This document shows, one piece after another, positions 22,267 to 37,924 of a stretch of DNA of 64,000 nucleotides. The stretch is taken from contig CATNEN010000002.1 in NCBI GenBank assembly GCA_950097015.1, forward strand, positions 2,728,001-2,792,000, in the 5' to 3' direction. Numbering within the stretch: position 1 is the first letter of the stretch; every line of letters begins with the position of its first letter. Made by a program: the position numbers and the translations under genes. The notes below the pieces were generated by a model. It had not been told where the DNA came from and searched no databases. It saw only the letters and a list, made by a program, of their open reading frames with translations. Origin of the DNA: Macrostomum hystrix. Taxonomy: Eukaryota; Platyhelminthes; Macrostomidae.

Positions 22267-22727
22267 AGTGATTTGCTGTCAGTTGGTGTGATTTGCTGTC
22301 AGTTGGTGTGATTTTCTGTCAGTTAGTGTGATTTGCTGTCAGGTGGTGTGATTTGCTGTCAGGTGGTGTGATTTGCTGTCAGGTGCTGTGATTTGCTGTC
22401 AGTTAGTGTGATTTGCTGTCAGGTGGTGTGATTTGCTGTCAGTTAGTGTGATTTGCTGTCAGGTGGTGTGATTTGCTGTCAGGTGGTGTGATTTGCTGTC
22501 AGTTGGTGTGATTTGCTGTCAGTTAGTGTGATTTTTGCTGTCAGTTGGTGTCAGTTTGCAGTCAGTTGGAATCAGTTTGCAGTCAGTTTGCAGTCAGTTG
22601 GAGTCAGTTTGCAGTCTGTTGGAGTCAGTTTGCAGTCTGTTGGAGTCAGTTTGCAGTCTGTTGGAGTCAGTTTGCAGTCAGTTGGAGTCAGTTTGCAGTC
22701 AGTTGGAGTCAGTTTGCAGTCAGTTAA
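22267..22727. repeat. left arm of inverted minisatellite (20-bp then 21-bp units)
   Basis: 22267-22545 is made of the 20-bp unit GTGATTTGCTGTCAGGTGGT (and AGTTAGT, AGTTGGT variants). 22545-22727 is made of a 21-bp unit that combines CAGTTTGCAGT with CAGTTGGAGT. Both unit types recur as reverse complements in the opposite order after a spacer of about 130 bp. Confidence 0.95.
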
Positions 22728-22860
22728 GAACATAAGTTTAATTCAAATTTAATTCAATTTAATTTCGCATTTAAAGTACAGAACATAAATTTAATTTCTT
22801 GCACTGAGATCACTTGGGAATATATTTTGTGGCAGGGAATTCGAGCTAAGCATAATATTA

Positions 22861-23690
22861 TGACTCCAACTGACTGCAAACTGACTCCAACTGACTGCAA
22901 ACTGACTCCAACTGACTGCAAACTGACAGCAAATCACACCACCTGACAGCAAATCACACTAACTGACAGTAAACCACACTAACTGACAGCAAATCACACC
23001 AACTGACAGCAAATCACACCACCTGACAGCAAATCACACTAACTGACAGCAAATCACACCACCTGACAGCAAATCACACTAGCTGACAGCAAATCACACC
23101 AACTGACAGAAAATCACACCACCTGACAGCAAATCACACTAACTGACAGCAAATCACACCGCCTGACAGCAAATCACACTAACTGACAGTAAACCACACT
23201 AACTGACAGCAAATCACACCACCTGACAGCAAATCACACCACCTGACAGCAAATCACACTAACTGACAGCAAATCACACCAACTGACAGCAAATCACACC
23301 ACCTGACAGCAAATCACACTAACTGACAGCAAATCACACCACCTGACAGCAAATCACACCACCTGACAGCAAATCACACCACCTGACAGCAAATCACACT
23401 AACTGACAGCAAATCACACCAACTGACAGCAAATCACACCACCTGACAGCAAATCACACTAACTGACAGCAAATCACACCACCTGACAGCAAATCACACC
23501 ACCTGACAGCAAATCACACCACCTGACAGCAAATCACACTTACTGACAGCAAATCACACTAACTGACAGCAAATCACACCAACTGACAGCAAATCACACT
23601 AAGTGACAGCAAATCACACCAACTGACAGCAAATCACACTAAGTGACAGCAAATCACACTAAGTGACAGCAAATCACACTAACTGACAGG
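22861..23690. repeat. right arm of inverted minisatellite (reverse-complement units)
   Basis: Starts with about three 21-bp units (ACTCCAACTGACTGCAAACTG). About 38 units of 20 bp follow (CACCACCTGACAGCAAATCA). These are the reverse complement of the left-arm units, in mirror order. This arm has expanded to about 830 bp against about 460 bp on the left. Confidence 0.95.
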
Positions 23691-23894
23691 TCGATTAACC
23701 CTTGATCTCCAAACAGTCGGCATAAGCAGCGCTGAAAACGATTCTCGCTTCTCTCGCAAGGTGACAAAAGTAAGAAAAAAATTATTATTCAGAAAGCTAG
23801 CAATTTTGTTCCTAGTGTACATTACACATTTTCCTGCAGTTAATTAGAAAATGGAATATTTGCATTATAATATAGAGAGGCCTTAGCACATAGT

Positions 23895-24476
23895 CACACT
23901 GCCAAGCACATCGTCATGTTGGGACCCCTCTGCGTCGCACAGGCTGGCCAACTCTTGCTCGACCCTGCGTCCTTCTCGTCCATAGGTTGTAGCCAGTCTC
24001 ATCGATAAACACAGCCAGGTCATTCACAGGCAGTCCCGTCATCATCATCAGCATAGTCACGCCTCGCTTGTATCACATCCTGGGTATTCGCAGCAAGCCT
24101 CACGTCGGCATCCTTGGTGGCGACTTTCAGTGAGATAAGCATGGAGTTCATCGCTCTAGCAATGGTGGCTTTTGTGGCAACTCCAAAGTCAGTTTTCTCT
24201 GCACATCCGTCAGAGTAACATAGGGATTTCGCTCAACTGTCTGCTCAACGGCATTCCGCGTTTCAGCATCCATATTTGTTGACCCCGGCTTGCGGCCACC
24301 GCGTTGCAACGCATGGATCTCACCAGTAGCTGCGTAGCGACTCCATATCCGATAGGCCGCGTCTTCTTGTTCAGATTAAGGATTTTGGACACAGTCGAAA
24401 TTGAGTAACCATCTTCGATGAAATTGACCAGGCGCTCTCTATCCTCGTTGCTTGTTAAACGCAGTTGATTTGCCAT
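23895..24476 (-). pseudogene. Tc1/mariner-superfamily (IS630-like) transposase relic
   Basis: On the minus strand from ATG 24476, MANQLRLTSNEDRERLVNFI and the following ISTVSKILNLNKK form a helix-turn-helix DNA-binding region. After a frameshift near 24365 comes AYRIWSRYAATGEIHALQRG with GGRKPGS, the second part of the paired-like domain. Further on, after a stop and another shift, FIDETGYNLWTRRTQGRAR is read; it is typical of the DDE catalytic core, with the first catalytic Asp in FIDE. Then the match stops (about 23895), before the remaining DDE residues. Frameshifts, stops and truncation make it non-functional. It is different from the Tc1-like element at 24.86-26.19 kb. Confidence 0.75.
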
Positions 24477-24861
24477 AGCCCAGCCTTTGTTTTCAATATG
24501 GTTCTCACTTAGCTTTAAAAAATTTCTTACTTTGCTTGCAAGGCGCGCCCAAAAAGCTGGGCTGCAGCGAGTGGTGGCCATAGACAATAGTGACAATAGT
24601 TGCTATTCAGTCTCAGATTGCTTAAAAGAAGTCTCACCTAGCATGCAAAAACCAATACTTAAATTCGTGTCCTACTCGTACTTAATAATATAGTGCTCTT
24701 TGGTCTATGGTCTAGACCAAAACGATCGATTCAGCTTGTGATGATTTAACAATTAGCTCATATGATAATTGAGATAAAAAAATACTGTATTTTCTGAAGC
24801 AGAAATAAAAAAACCCATATCCTCTATCTGTAGGCTTAAGTCGTTCCTCTAAAACTAAATA

Positions 24862-26191
24862 CACTCAGCAACATTGAAAAGTTTCCACCCTCGCGCAAGT
24901 TGTATATTTAGAGTTTCAAAACCGGTTTTTGTCGCCAGACTTGTGCCATAGACGATTGATGATTTCGTCAACACGCACTTGGGCCATAGACGCCAGACAA
25001 GTCGAAGGAAACATTCACATGTAGCAGTCAGCTTACAGGAGTCTATGATCCACGTTCGCAACCAAACGGAATGGTTCGCCAAATGACCGACCTGGAACGA
25101 GCGCGCGCCGTTGGCATGCTGGACGCTGGGGTGTCCATCCGAGCTATTACTCGCCAAATTGGGCGGTCTCGCACAGCAATCCGCAAACTGCAGATCAAGT
25201 GCAGAGAAACTGGCAGCGTGGCGCTAGCCACGCGCGGCCGGCGGCTCAATATGCGCAGTACAACTAGGAGGGCGGACCGGCGATTGCTGCGAATGTCGAA
25301 GGGAAGCCCCACATTGACAGCCACCTTGCTACGGCTGATGTGGGCTGAAAGAAGCAGGCGAGGGGATATTCTGAGCGCCCAAACCATCCGACGACAATAG
25401 CGGGAGTCGGGGCTCTGATCCCGTAAGATGCGCAAACGGCCACGCCTGACCCCAACCCATGTGGCCAGCCGGCAACAATGGGCAATGCAAAGGGTCCAGT
25501 GGAGGCAGCAGCAGTGGCGGCGAGTGATTTTCTCGGATGAGAGCCGCTTTCGATTGTTCCGTGCCGACGGCCGCATTCGAGTGTGGCGCCAGCCACGCCA
25601 GGAGATGCTGCCGCAGCACGTGCAAAACTCAGAGAGCCAGTCAGCTTCTATTCACGTGTGGGCAGGCATCAAAATGCACGCAAAGACGGAGCTTGTGTTC
25701 CTGGATGCGACTGTGACTGCCGAGTCGTATTTGCCAATTTTTTTGCCAAGCCAACCTTCTACAGACGCTGCTGCCCTTCATTGATGCTTCATGTGGTGGC
25801 GTGGGGAACAGCGTCCTCCAAGACGACAACGCCCCACCGCATCGCGCAGCCGTTGTGGTGCATCTGATGGACTGACTACTTCGGAATCACTGTCTACCGC
25901 GAATCACTGTCTACTGCATGGCAACAGCTACCGCAAGATTTTCTGCGACGCCTGGTTGTGGGTATGCCCGGAGAGTGTGCGCTCTGCTGCACGCACGTGG
26001 CTGCTGTACGCGTTATCGACCCTGTTCTGGGCCAGTTGGCACCAGATGCTCGCGTACTTTCTTTGCTGTTCGTTTGCTTCGTTCGAATCCGGATTTTATA
26101 TCTGTCTATGGCTCAAACCACAAATATCTCCACCTACCAAAACGTTGACCCATCGTGCGCTAGGGTGGAAACTTTTCAATGTTGCTGAGTG
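24862..26191 (+). mobile_element. Tc1-like DNA transposon, 1,330 bp, with TIRs and TA duplication
   Basis: The element begins CACTCAGCAACATTGAAAAG and ends with the reverse complement of the same sequence. The terminal inverted repeats match over about 35 bp with one mismatch (CTCGCGCA versus CTAGCGCA). TA dinucleotides flank both ends (24860-24861 and 26192-26193), the target duplication of Tc1/mariner elements. The total length is shorter than typical full Tc1 elements (about 1.6 kb), which agrees with the internal deletion in the transposase. Confidence 0.9.
25071..26185 (+). pseudogene. inactivated Tc1-like transposase
   Basis: The frame from ATG 25071 codes MVRQMTDLERARAVGMLDAG and SIRAITRQIGRSRTAIRKL, the N-terminal helix-turn-helix of Tc1 transposases. 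Two in-frame stops (TAG 25398, TGA about 25416) interrupt it. The same frame then gives RKRPRLTPTHVASRQQWA and VIFSDESRFRLFRADGRIRV, with the first catalytic Asp. A frameshift near 25770 leads to LQDDNAPPHRAAVVVHLMD, with the second Asp, then a stop. The region expected to carry the third acidic residue (around SPDLNPIE in relatives) is missing; a direct repeat AATCACTGTCTACCGCG marks the spot. The C-terminal AWQQLPQDFLRRLV follows in another frame. It cannot encode an active enzyme. Confidence 0.9.
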
Positions 26192-26534
26192 TAAATATTC
26201 TCCGATTTCTTAAGCGACAGTGAAAACATATGGATTTAGGTCATCTGTGTACTGAGATAAATTGGTTTTTTCTTTCAGTACAGCCACTTCCTCTGCTCTT
26301 TAGTGTGTTTGGAAAAAACTTGTGCGATAAGTCTAATAAGTCTCTCCTACAGGTACAGGTCTCCTACCCGATCTGCTTCCTTTAGATGTGTCAATCATTT
26401 CTTTAGGCAAAAGAAATTATGCAGTCCATACAATGAGTTAAAGTCAGAATTCAGAGGTGTGCCAAATGAGAACACTAATAATTTTGCCTATAGACACAGC
26501 TAGAATCTCTTGAACCATATCTCACTGTCATACA

Positions 26535-27312
26535 AGCGATTCTAGCTGTGAATCCTGCTGCATTTCTAGCTGTGACTCTTGCTGCGATTCTAGCTGTGAC
26601 TCCTGCTGCGATTCTAGCTGTGAATCCTGCTGCGATTCTATCTTTGAATCCTGCTGCGATTCTAGCTGTGACTCTTGCTGCGATTCTAGCTGTGAATTCT
26701 GCTGCGATTCTATCTTTGAATCCTGCTGCGATTCTAGCTGTGAATCCTGCTGCGATTCTAGCTGTGAATTCTGCTGCGATTCTAGCTTTGACTCCTGCTG
26801 CGATTCTATCTTTGAAGCCTGCTGCGATTCTAGCTGTGACTCCTGCTGCGATTCTATCTTTGAATCCTGCTGCGATTCTAGCTGTGACTCCTGCTGCGAT
26901 TCTAGCTGTGACTCCTGCTGCGATTCTATCTTTGAATCCTGCTGCGATTCTAGCTGTGACTCCTGCTGCGATTCTAGCTGTGACTCTTGCTGCGATTCTA
27001 GCTGTGACTCCTGCTGCGATTCTATCTTTGAATCCTGCTGCGATTCTAGCTGTGAATCCTGCTGCGATTCTAGCTGTGAATCCTGCTGCGATTCTAGCTG
27101 TGACTCCTGCTGCGATTCTAGCTGTGAATCCTGCTGCGATTCTAGCTGTGAATCCTGCTGCGATTCTAGCTGTGACTCCTGCTGCGATTCTAGCTGTGAC
27201 TCCTGCTGCGATTCTAGCTGTGACTCCTGCTGCGATTCTATCTTTGAATCCTGCTGCGATTCTAGCTGTGAATCCTGCTGCGATTCTAGCTGTGACTCCT
27301 GCTGCGATTCTA
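26535..27312. repeat. 24-bp minisatellite (2 x 12 bp)
   Basis: About 32 copies of a 24-bp unit, GCTGCGATTCTA plus GCTGTGACTCCT, with TCTTTGAATCCT and GCTGTGAATTCT variants. Stop-free frames on both strands give false proteins of about 300 residues. Its 12-mers are related to those of the 13.2-14.05 kb array. Confidence 0.95.
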
Positions 27313-27574
27313 ATACAAATACAAATTGAATACAAATGTATTTGCAAAGATGATAAAGTACTAATATTAACAAACACATTGAAATCTCATATTCACTCAT
27401 GGAAGGCCAAGAACTATATTCGATTCCAATTTTTGTAAAATTTACAAAAAATATGCATTTTTCATATGAATTATGATTTTCGGCTTTGGTGTTACTAGTT
27501 GTGCTTAAAAACGTGTTCAAAATCGTCTAGAAGATTGCCGATCGCAAATTCATCACGGAAGCTTCCACCGCTGA

Positions 27575-29192
27575 TCACATCACAGTGCAGCAGCCGCTCT
27601 CCTTGCCTTCGCGGTTTTTCCGCGGCTGCAGAACTGCCAGAAGCGCCTCGTCAAAAACTAGCTTCAGGTTGTTCTGCGATAAAAAATATTCTGTAGTGCC
27701 ATTTTTGCACTTTTACAAGCGTTTGTTTACTTTAGCTCTCGCCCAGCTCTCGACTAGCTCTCGACCAGCTCACATCATACTCGCGCCTAGCTCTGGCCAT
27801 AATCTCGCCCAGCTCACGCCCAACTCTCGCCTAGCTCACGCCCAGCTCTCGCCTAGCTCTCGCCTAGCTCTCGCCTAGCTCTCGCCTAACTCTAGCCTAA
27901 CTCTCGCCTAGCTCTCGCCTAACTCTCGCCTAACTCTCGCCTAGCTCACGCCCAGCTCTCGCCTAGCTCCCGCCTAGCTCTCGCCTAGCTCTCGCCTAGC
28001 TCTCGCCTAGCTCCCGCCTAGCTCTCGCCTAGCTCTCGCCTAGCTCTCGCCTAGCTCTCGCCGAACTCTAGCCTAACTCTCGCCTAGCTCTCGCCTAACT
28101 CTCGCCTAACTCTCGCCTAACTCTCGCCTAACTCTCGCCTAGCTCACGCCCAGCTCTCGCCTAGCTCTCGCCTAACTCTCGCCTAACTCTCGCGCAGCTC
28201 TCGCCAAAATCTCACCCAGCTCACATCATACTAGTGCCTAGCTCTGGCCATAATCTCGCCCACCTCTCGCCTAGCTCTCGCCCAGCACTCACCATTGTCA
28301 TGGCGCTGCACTCGACGTAGGCCACAGCTCCGAGGCTGTCTGCAAGCTTTTTTCCGTCCTCGGTTGTCAAAGTCTTTTGCCTGCAACGGGCCAGCTCGTC
28401 CAGCGTGGCCCTGTCGAAGCGCTTGTCAATCTGGGTGCCCACCAGCAGAATTGGCGCCTTCGGGCAGGCTCGCCGGAGCTCCGGAATCCACATGTCTCGC
28501 GCGTTTTCGAAGGAGGTCGGGTTCGCGACGGAGAAACAGACCAGGAAAACGTCAGTGCCGGGGTACGACAGTTCGCGTAGCTTCTCATACTCTTCCTGCA
28601 AATGAAACGAAACGAAAAGTGCAAATGATTAGGGCCGTGTCAAGTGTCATTTTCAGAGTGAAGGCTCATTGTCAGAGTGAAGGCTCATTGCCAGAGTGAA
28701 GGCTCATTGTCAGAGTGAGGCTCATTGTCAGAGTGAAGGCTCATTGTCAGAGTGAAGGCTCATTGTCAGAGTGAAGGCTCATTGTCAGAGTGAAGGCTCA
28801 TCGTCAGAGTGAAGGCTCATTGTCAGAGTGAAGGCTCATTGTCAGAGTGAAGGCTCATTGTCAGAATGAAGGCTCATTGTCAGAGTGAAGGCTCATTGTC
28901 AGAGTGAAGGCTCATTGTCAGAGTGAAGGCTCATTGTCAGAGTGAAGTGCGATTGTCATAGTGACAATTAGGTGAAATTTGATCAGGTGACAACACTGAC
29001 CTGTCCGGCAGTGTCGAAGAGTCCCAATGTGTAGTCACAATCTGCCACTCGAACACTGACAGCGTAGGTGTCAAACACAGTCGGTACATATTCAACAGGG
29101 AATTTACCCTGCACATAGGCGATGAGCAGGCAGGTTTTGCCGACAGTGCCATCGCCAACCACAACACACTTGATGACCTGGCTCAGAGACAT
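27575..29192 (-). CDS. Cdc42-like Rho-family GTPase, divergent paralogue (three exons, 197 aa)
   Basis: Membrane-anchored molecular switch of the Rho family. Exons on the minus strand: 29192-29001 (64 codons), 28595-28293 (101 codons) and 27673-27575 (32 codons plus stop), all phase 0. Donors are CAG|GTCAGT and ATG|GTGAGT; acceptors are TTTGCAG and TATCGCAG. Motifs: P-loop GDGTVGKT, switch [10 protein letters not shown], switch II DTAGQEEYEKL, GTQID in place of NKxD, and ECSA. The C-terminus ESGCCTVM ends in a CaaX box (CTVM) preceded by a second Cys that could be palmitoylated, as in TC10/RhoJ. Closest in look to Cdc42/TC10, but with many substitutions ([18 protein letters not shown]). The insert helix of Rho proteins is present. 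Intron 1 is after DTAGQ, 17 nt away from the position in the CDC42 gene, whereas intron 2 is at the same place. Confidence 0.9.
27735..28290. repeat. 11-bp minisatellite filling intron 2 of the Cdc42-like gene
   Basis: About 50 copies of CTCGCCTAGCT with CTAACT, CCAGCT and CACGCC variants. It occupies nearly all of the 619-bp intron (27674-28292). Read in gene sense, the unit is GGCGAGAGCTA, and the first 11 bases spanning the donor, GGTGAGTGCTG, stand in the same register. The donor itself thus looks like the first unit. Confidence 0.95.
28650..28950. repeat. 19-bp minisatellite in intron 1 of the Cdc42-like gene
   Basis: About 16 copies of GTCAGAGTGAAGGCTCATT. It fills most of the 405-bp intron (28596-29000). 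The sequence next to the donor (GTCATAGTGACAATTAGGTG) is a degraded form of the unit. Confidence 0.95.
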
Positions 29193-29559
29193 TCTGATTT
29201 TCGACAGCTGTTAAATTCTTTCGAAACAAATTGTAATTGAGAATATAATATTTGTAGTAGCAATCGGTCGTTTACTTTTTATATAGACTTAGTGCAGTTT
29301 CAGTTTCCAGAAATACCTAATGGCATAATACGCCATTGAAATTGTCTTTCTATTTTTAGAAAGTGTACAGTAACTTTTCTGTGCGGACCGTACAATGCCC
29401 CCGCATGCATCTTCGTTTAAGATGTTGAAGATGAAACTCGCTGCCTGTTCGTAAGATTTTCATGAAATTCAACTCACAGTTCTAAACGGATAGAAAAAAC
29501 TAGCTCGTATAGTACGGATGTTAAGCACAAAATTCGAATCTGACTAAATCTCACTTATT

Positions 29560-30370
29560 AGTCAGTGAGAGACTAATAAACTAATTCATTATTTACTGAA
29601 TCTTTCACTAATTAGTCAGTAGAACTTCCAAATCTTTCACTAATTAGTCAGTAGAACTTCCAAATCTTTCACTAATTAGTCAGTAGAACTTCCAAATCTT
29701 TCACTAATTAGTCAGTAGATCTTCCAAATCTTTCACTAATTAGTCAGTAGAACTTCCAAATCTTTCACTAATTAGTCAGTAGATATTCCAAATCTTTCAC
29801 TAATTAGTCAGTAGATCTTCCAAATCTTTCATTCATTGGTCAGTAGATCTTCCAAATCTCTAATCAATTTGTCAGTAGATCTTCCAAATCTCTAATCAAT
29901 TTGTCAGTAGATCTTCCAAATCTCTAATCAATTTGTCAGTAGATCTTCCAAATCTCTAATCAATTTGTCAGTAGATCTTCCAAATCTCTAATCAATTTGT
30001 CAGTAGATCTTCCAAATCTTTCACTAATTAGTCAGTAGATATTCCAAATCTTTCACTAATTAGTCAGTAGATCTTCCAAATCTTTCACTAATTAGTCAGT
30101 AGATCTTCCAAATCTTTCATTCATTGGTCAGTAGATCTTCCAAATCTCTAATCAATTTGTCAGTAGATCTTCCAAATCTCTAATCAATTTGTCAGTAGAT
30201 CTTCCAAATCTCTAATCAATTTGTCAGTAGATCTTCCAAATCTCTAATCAATTTGTCAGTAGATCTTCCAAATCTTTCACTAATTAGTCAGTAGATCTTC
30301 CAAATCTTCAATTCTTTGGACATTAGATCCTACAAATCTCTCATTAATTATTCAGTAGATCGATGAAACT
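29560..30370. repeat. 32-bp minisatellite upstream of the Cdc42-like gene
   Basis: About 25 copies of a 32-bp unit in two forms: TTTCACTAATTAGTCAGTAG and TCTAATCAATTTGTCAGTAG, each followed by ATCTTCCAAATC. A block of about nine units (29790-30020) recurs at 30060-30260. The array lies between the start of the Cdc42-like gene and the 3' end of the CDC42 gene. Confidence 0.95.
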
Positions 30371-30825
30371 GTTTCATAATTTATCTTTTTAATTGTTCAC
30401 ATATTTAATCAATTGGTTATTTTGTATTTCTGTCAAGAAATCTGAAATAAATACTAGCAATTTTAGTTTAACTGTCTTCATAGCTGTTTTTATATATCTT
30501 TGTGCATATCTGCAGTGTATTGTCCAGTCATAATGACGATGACAGCCAGGGTCGATGACAGGGTATTGCAGAACAATGAAAGCAAGTTCCGAATTGATAG
30601 CAACAAAGGCGATGGGATTTAGTGCTATGTAACGAACAAACAATAAAATAGTCTGACAAAATTAGCAACTAGGCAACAGATTAAGTTCATTGCAGTGATT
30701 AAATCAGAAAGCATTTATAAAGCATCAACTAAATCCTGGATATTTATTTGAAAAAAATAACGGAAGGAAATACATTAGCACTAAAAATACTCTGGATATT
30801 ACTGAATTGATCTAATCACCAGGTA
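30371..30825. other. AT-rich spacer
   Basis: No supported gene. An 84-codon minus ORF (30389-30643) shows no domain. Confidence 0.3.
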
Positions 30826-31285
30826 CCCATTAGCTAACCCTGTACTCAGATACTTCAGGCTATTGGCTAACCCTGTACTCAGATACTTCAGGCTATTAGC
30901 TAACCCTGTACTCAGATACTTCAGGCTATTGGCTAACCCTGTACTCAGATACTTCAGGCTATTGGCTAACCCTGTACTCAGATACTTCAGGCTATTGGCT
31001 AACCCTGTACTCAGATACTTCAGGCTATTGGCTAACCCTGTACTCAGATACTTCAGGCTATTAGCTAACCCTGTACTCAGATACTTCAGGCTATTGGCTA
31101 ACCCTGTACTCAGGTACTTCAGGCTATTAGCTAACCCTGTACTCAGGTACTTCAGGCTATTAGCTAACCCTGTACTCAGATACTTCAGACTATTGGCTAA
31201 CCCTGTACTCAGATACTTCAGGCTATTGGCTAACCCTGTACTCAGGTACTTCAGGCTATTAGCTAACCCTGTACTCAGGTACTTC
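30826..31285. repeat. 33-bp minisatellite
   Basis: About 14 copies of a 33-bp unit (AACCCTGTACTCAGATACTT plus CAGGCTATTGGCT), with AGGTACTT and ATTAGCT variants. The period is 11 codons, so false repeat proteins appear on both strands. Two further copies of the unit sit at 32562-32620 within intron 2 of CDC42. Confidence 0.95.
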
Positions 31286-32028
31286 AATGCACGAATGCAG
31301 TCAGTTGGCCATTGCTGAAGACAAAATAACTTTTAAGCCGAATCAAAAGGATAAAAAACTGGATTAATGGAGGTAGCATTTAAATTTGTATACGAAATTT
31401 CTGATTGGCAGATTAGTGCAAAATCAAAGCATAAAAAAATTGTGATATAAATTTTTTTTATAAGAAAAAACAGTTTTATTTGCTGCTGACCAACAAATTA
31501 GCGACATCGGTGTAAATCACTGAGACACTTTAGATGCTTACACATACTACTACTATAAGTAACAAATTATAAATAAATACGAGTATAGAAACATCAAGCA
31601 TGCACAATCTACTATTGGAAATCACAGCTAAATGATTGCATAGATATCATAACTCTGAACGTAGCCAAGTTTCTAAGGGGACAGGGGCTGTGCAGTGCCA
31701 GTACTTTGTGTTAACATCGACTACTCAAGAAATCGACTACCCAATAACCCGACGATAAAAATAGACGCCGTTGCATTCAAAGCCCTTGCAAACTCATTTC
31801 GCACTGATAGCACACACACACCAGAAAGATATGATAAAAATTTAAACAAATGGTACTTACAATTTTCATGATTGCAGCAGTGATTGCAAATAAAATAAAA
31901 CCAATATATAGCAGCTAGACAAAACTGAACTAAAATTTGTTCGACCAGTTTAATGAGTTTCACAAATACCAGCAATTTGTTCAGTCATTGAAACCTGAAG
32001 AATTTTTCTGAGCGGTGAGGCTTCAGAC
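31286..32028. other. 3' flank of CDC42
   Basis: AT-rich. A TTTATT at 31475-31480 would be AATAAA on the minus strand and could end the CDC42 transcript. No other gene is seen. Confidence 0.35.
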
Positions 32029-36500
<4,472 letters not shown>

Positions 36501-36639
36501 GCCTAGGCCTAAACAGAGGCTATTTTGCAAGTTTACCTATAGGCCTAGTTTATTGATAAGGCATCGCTGGACCACCAGAATAGAATAGACTGGCAATGTT
36601 CTACTTCCGTTTGTTATATTATTTTTTCGTTTGTAAACG

Positions 36640-36880
36640 ACAGATGACGACAAAAACAAGTTTAACAGTAACAAAAAGTCAGTTGTTTGGTCACACAGTT
36701 CTGAAAAGTCTTGGTCAGTCTTTCTTCTTTCAAACTGGGTATAATACTGCCTAATCCAGTAGAGGAAGGCACCAAAGCTATTCTTGGGGTATAGACGGCG
36801 CCATAAGAATTCTTCGAGGTGGCTTTTGAATAGAGCAGCACTCGTGCCATGCATTTGACGCAGCTTAGCTTTTGCGAAAT
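36640..36880 (-). pseudogene. C-terminal fragment of a Merlin/ISXO2-like transposase
   Basis: The minus-strand frame reads LRQMHGTSAALFKSHLEEFL, then WRRLYPKNSFGAFLYWIRQY. This resembles the end of ISXO2-like (Merlin) transposases, where G-T-S precedes a SHLDEFxWR motif and a final helix. The upstream catalytic part is not recognisable and the frame is not preserved. It is a fragment; family assignment from motif memory only. Confidence 0.45.
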
Positions 36881-37221
36881 CTTCAGCTGCAGAATTTCTG
36901 TGCTTTAGCTTCCTGTTCCCCCATATTTGCCAGATTTTGCCATAGACATAGATCCAAGTGTCAAGTCATGGCAAAGCCACGTCAGCACAACTTTTTCAAA
37001 CTCAGAATCCACGTGTGGCATGAATACAAATGAAAAAATAATATAACGCACAGATGTAGAACATTGCTGAATAGACCCCTACTACAAAATAGCTATATGA
37101 GCTTACAAAGCCTATATATACAGTAAATGCTAGTTTAATATTTATGAAGGTTTTTGCTAACTTTAACAAAAATTTAATAAAATAATTTGAATTAGGCCTC
37201 AACAACCTCAACAATAGGTTT

Positions 37222-37560
37222 TAGCCTAGTGGCTAGGGCATCAGACTCACAACTTAAAAGTCAGGGGTCAGGGTTAGGGTCAAGGGACAGGGGTTTGATT
37301 CCCAACTCCACTGAAACAATTTGTCTTTTAGCAAGACACTTAGGTAGGCCTATGCATTGCTTCAGTTCACATAGCTATTAAATGGGTAGGCCTACCAGCA
37401 TTAGCTGCAAAAATTGAGGGGTATGGCATCTCCCCATTCCATGGACTGATCAGCTGTAAGCAGCATTCAGATAGATATGTCATGCAAAAGCTATGACATG
37501 TTGTCGGCTACACATCCGGAATCCAGCCCAATTGGGGCAGGTGTAGTAAATTAGTAATAG
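37222..37560 (+). mobile_element. tRNA-derived SINE
   Basis: Plus-strand head with A-box-like TTAGCCTAGTGGCTAGG (37221) and B-box-like GGTTTGATTCCC (about 37292), then a body. The body contains AGCAAGACACTTAGG and TTAAATGGGTA, phrases typical of widespread animal tRNA-SINEs. Its later part, CCATGGACTGATCAGC and GTCGGCTACACATCCGG, is shared with the SINE at 60.36-60.47 kb. Confidence 0.75.
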
Positions 37561-37924
37561 GCCTATTATTAAATACAAGAGCAGCAATTAGCAATTAATA
37601 TGACACACATAAAGAAGTAAATAGGCCTAGCTAAACAATCATAAATGTAGGCCTAATTGAAATAAATGAACTAACCGCCTACCAAGGGTGAAGGAAAAAT
37701 TTTGACAAAATAAATCTGTCCAATGGTGAAAGACAATTAATTGTGTCACACCCAAATCGAGCAACACAAGAAAACAAAACACATGAATGCAGGCCAACTT
37801 TTTGTTGCACATCTTTTGAAACAAAAATCAAGTCGCCAGCCCTTCAGACTGTCAAGATATTTAATGGCTCTGGCCAAAAGTCAGATTTTTCCACAAATTT
37901 GCGCCTCAGTGTAGCATTTACAAG

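Noticed and set aside
22922-23690. CRISPR-like regular repeat
   Set aside because: Units follow head to tail without unique spacers and the genome is eukaryotic; it is a minisatellite.
26475-27520. ORFs of about 300 codons in three frames
   Set aside because: 24-bp minisatellite without stops; no gene features.
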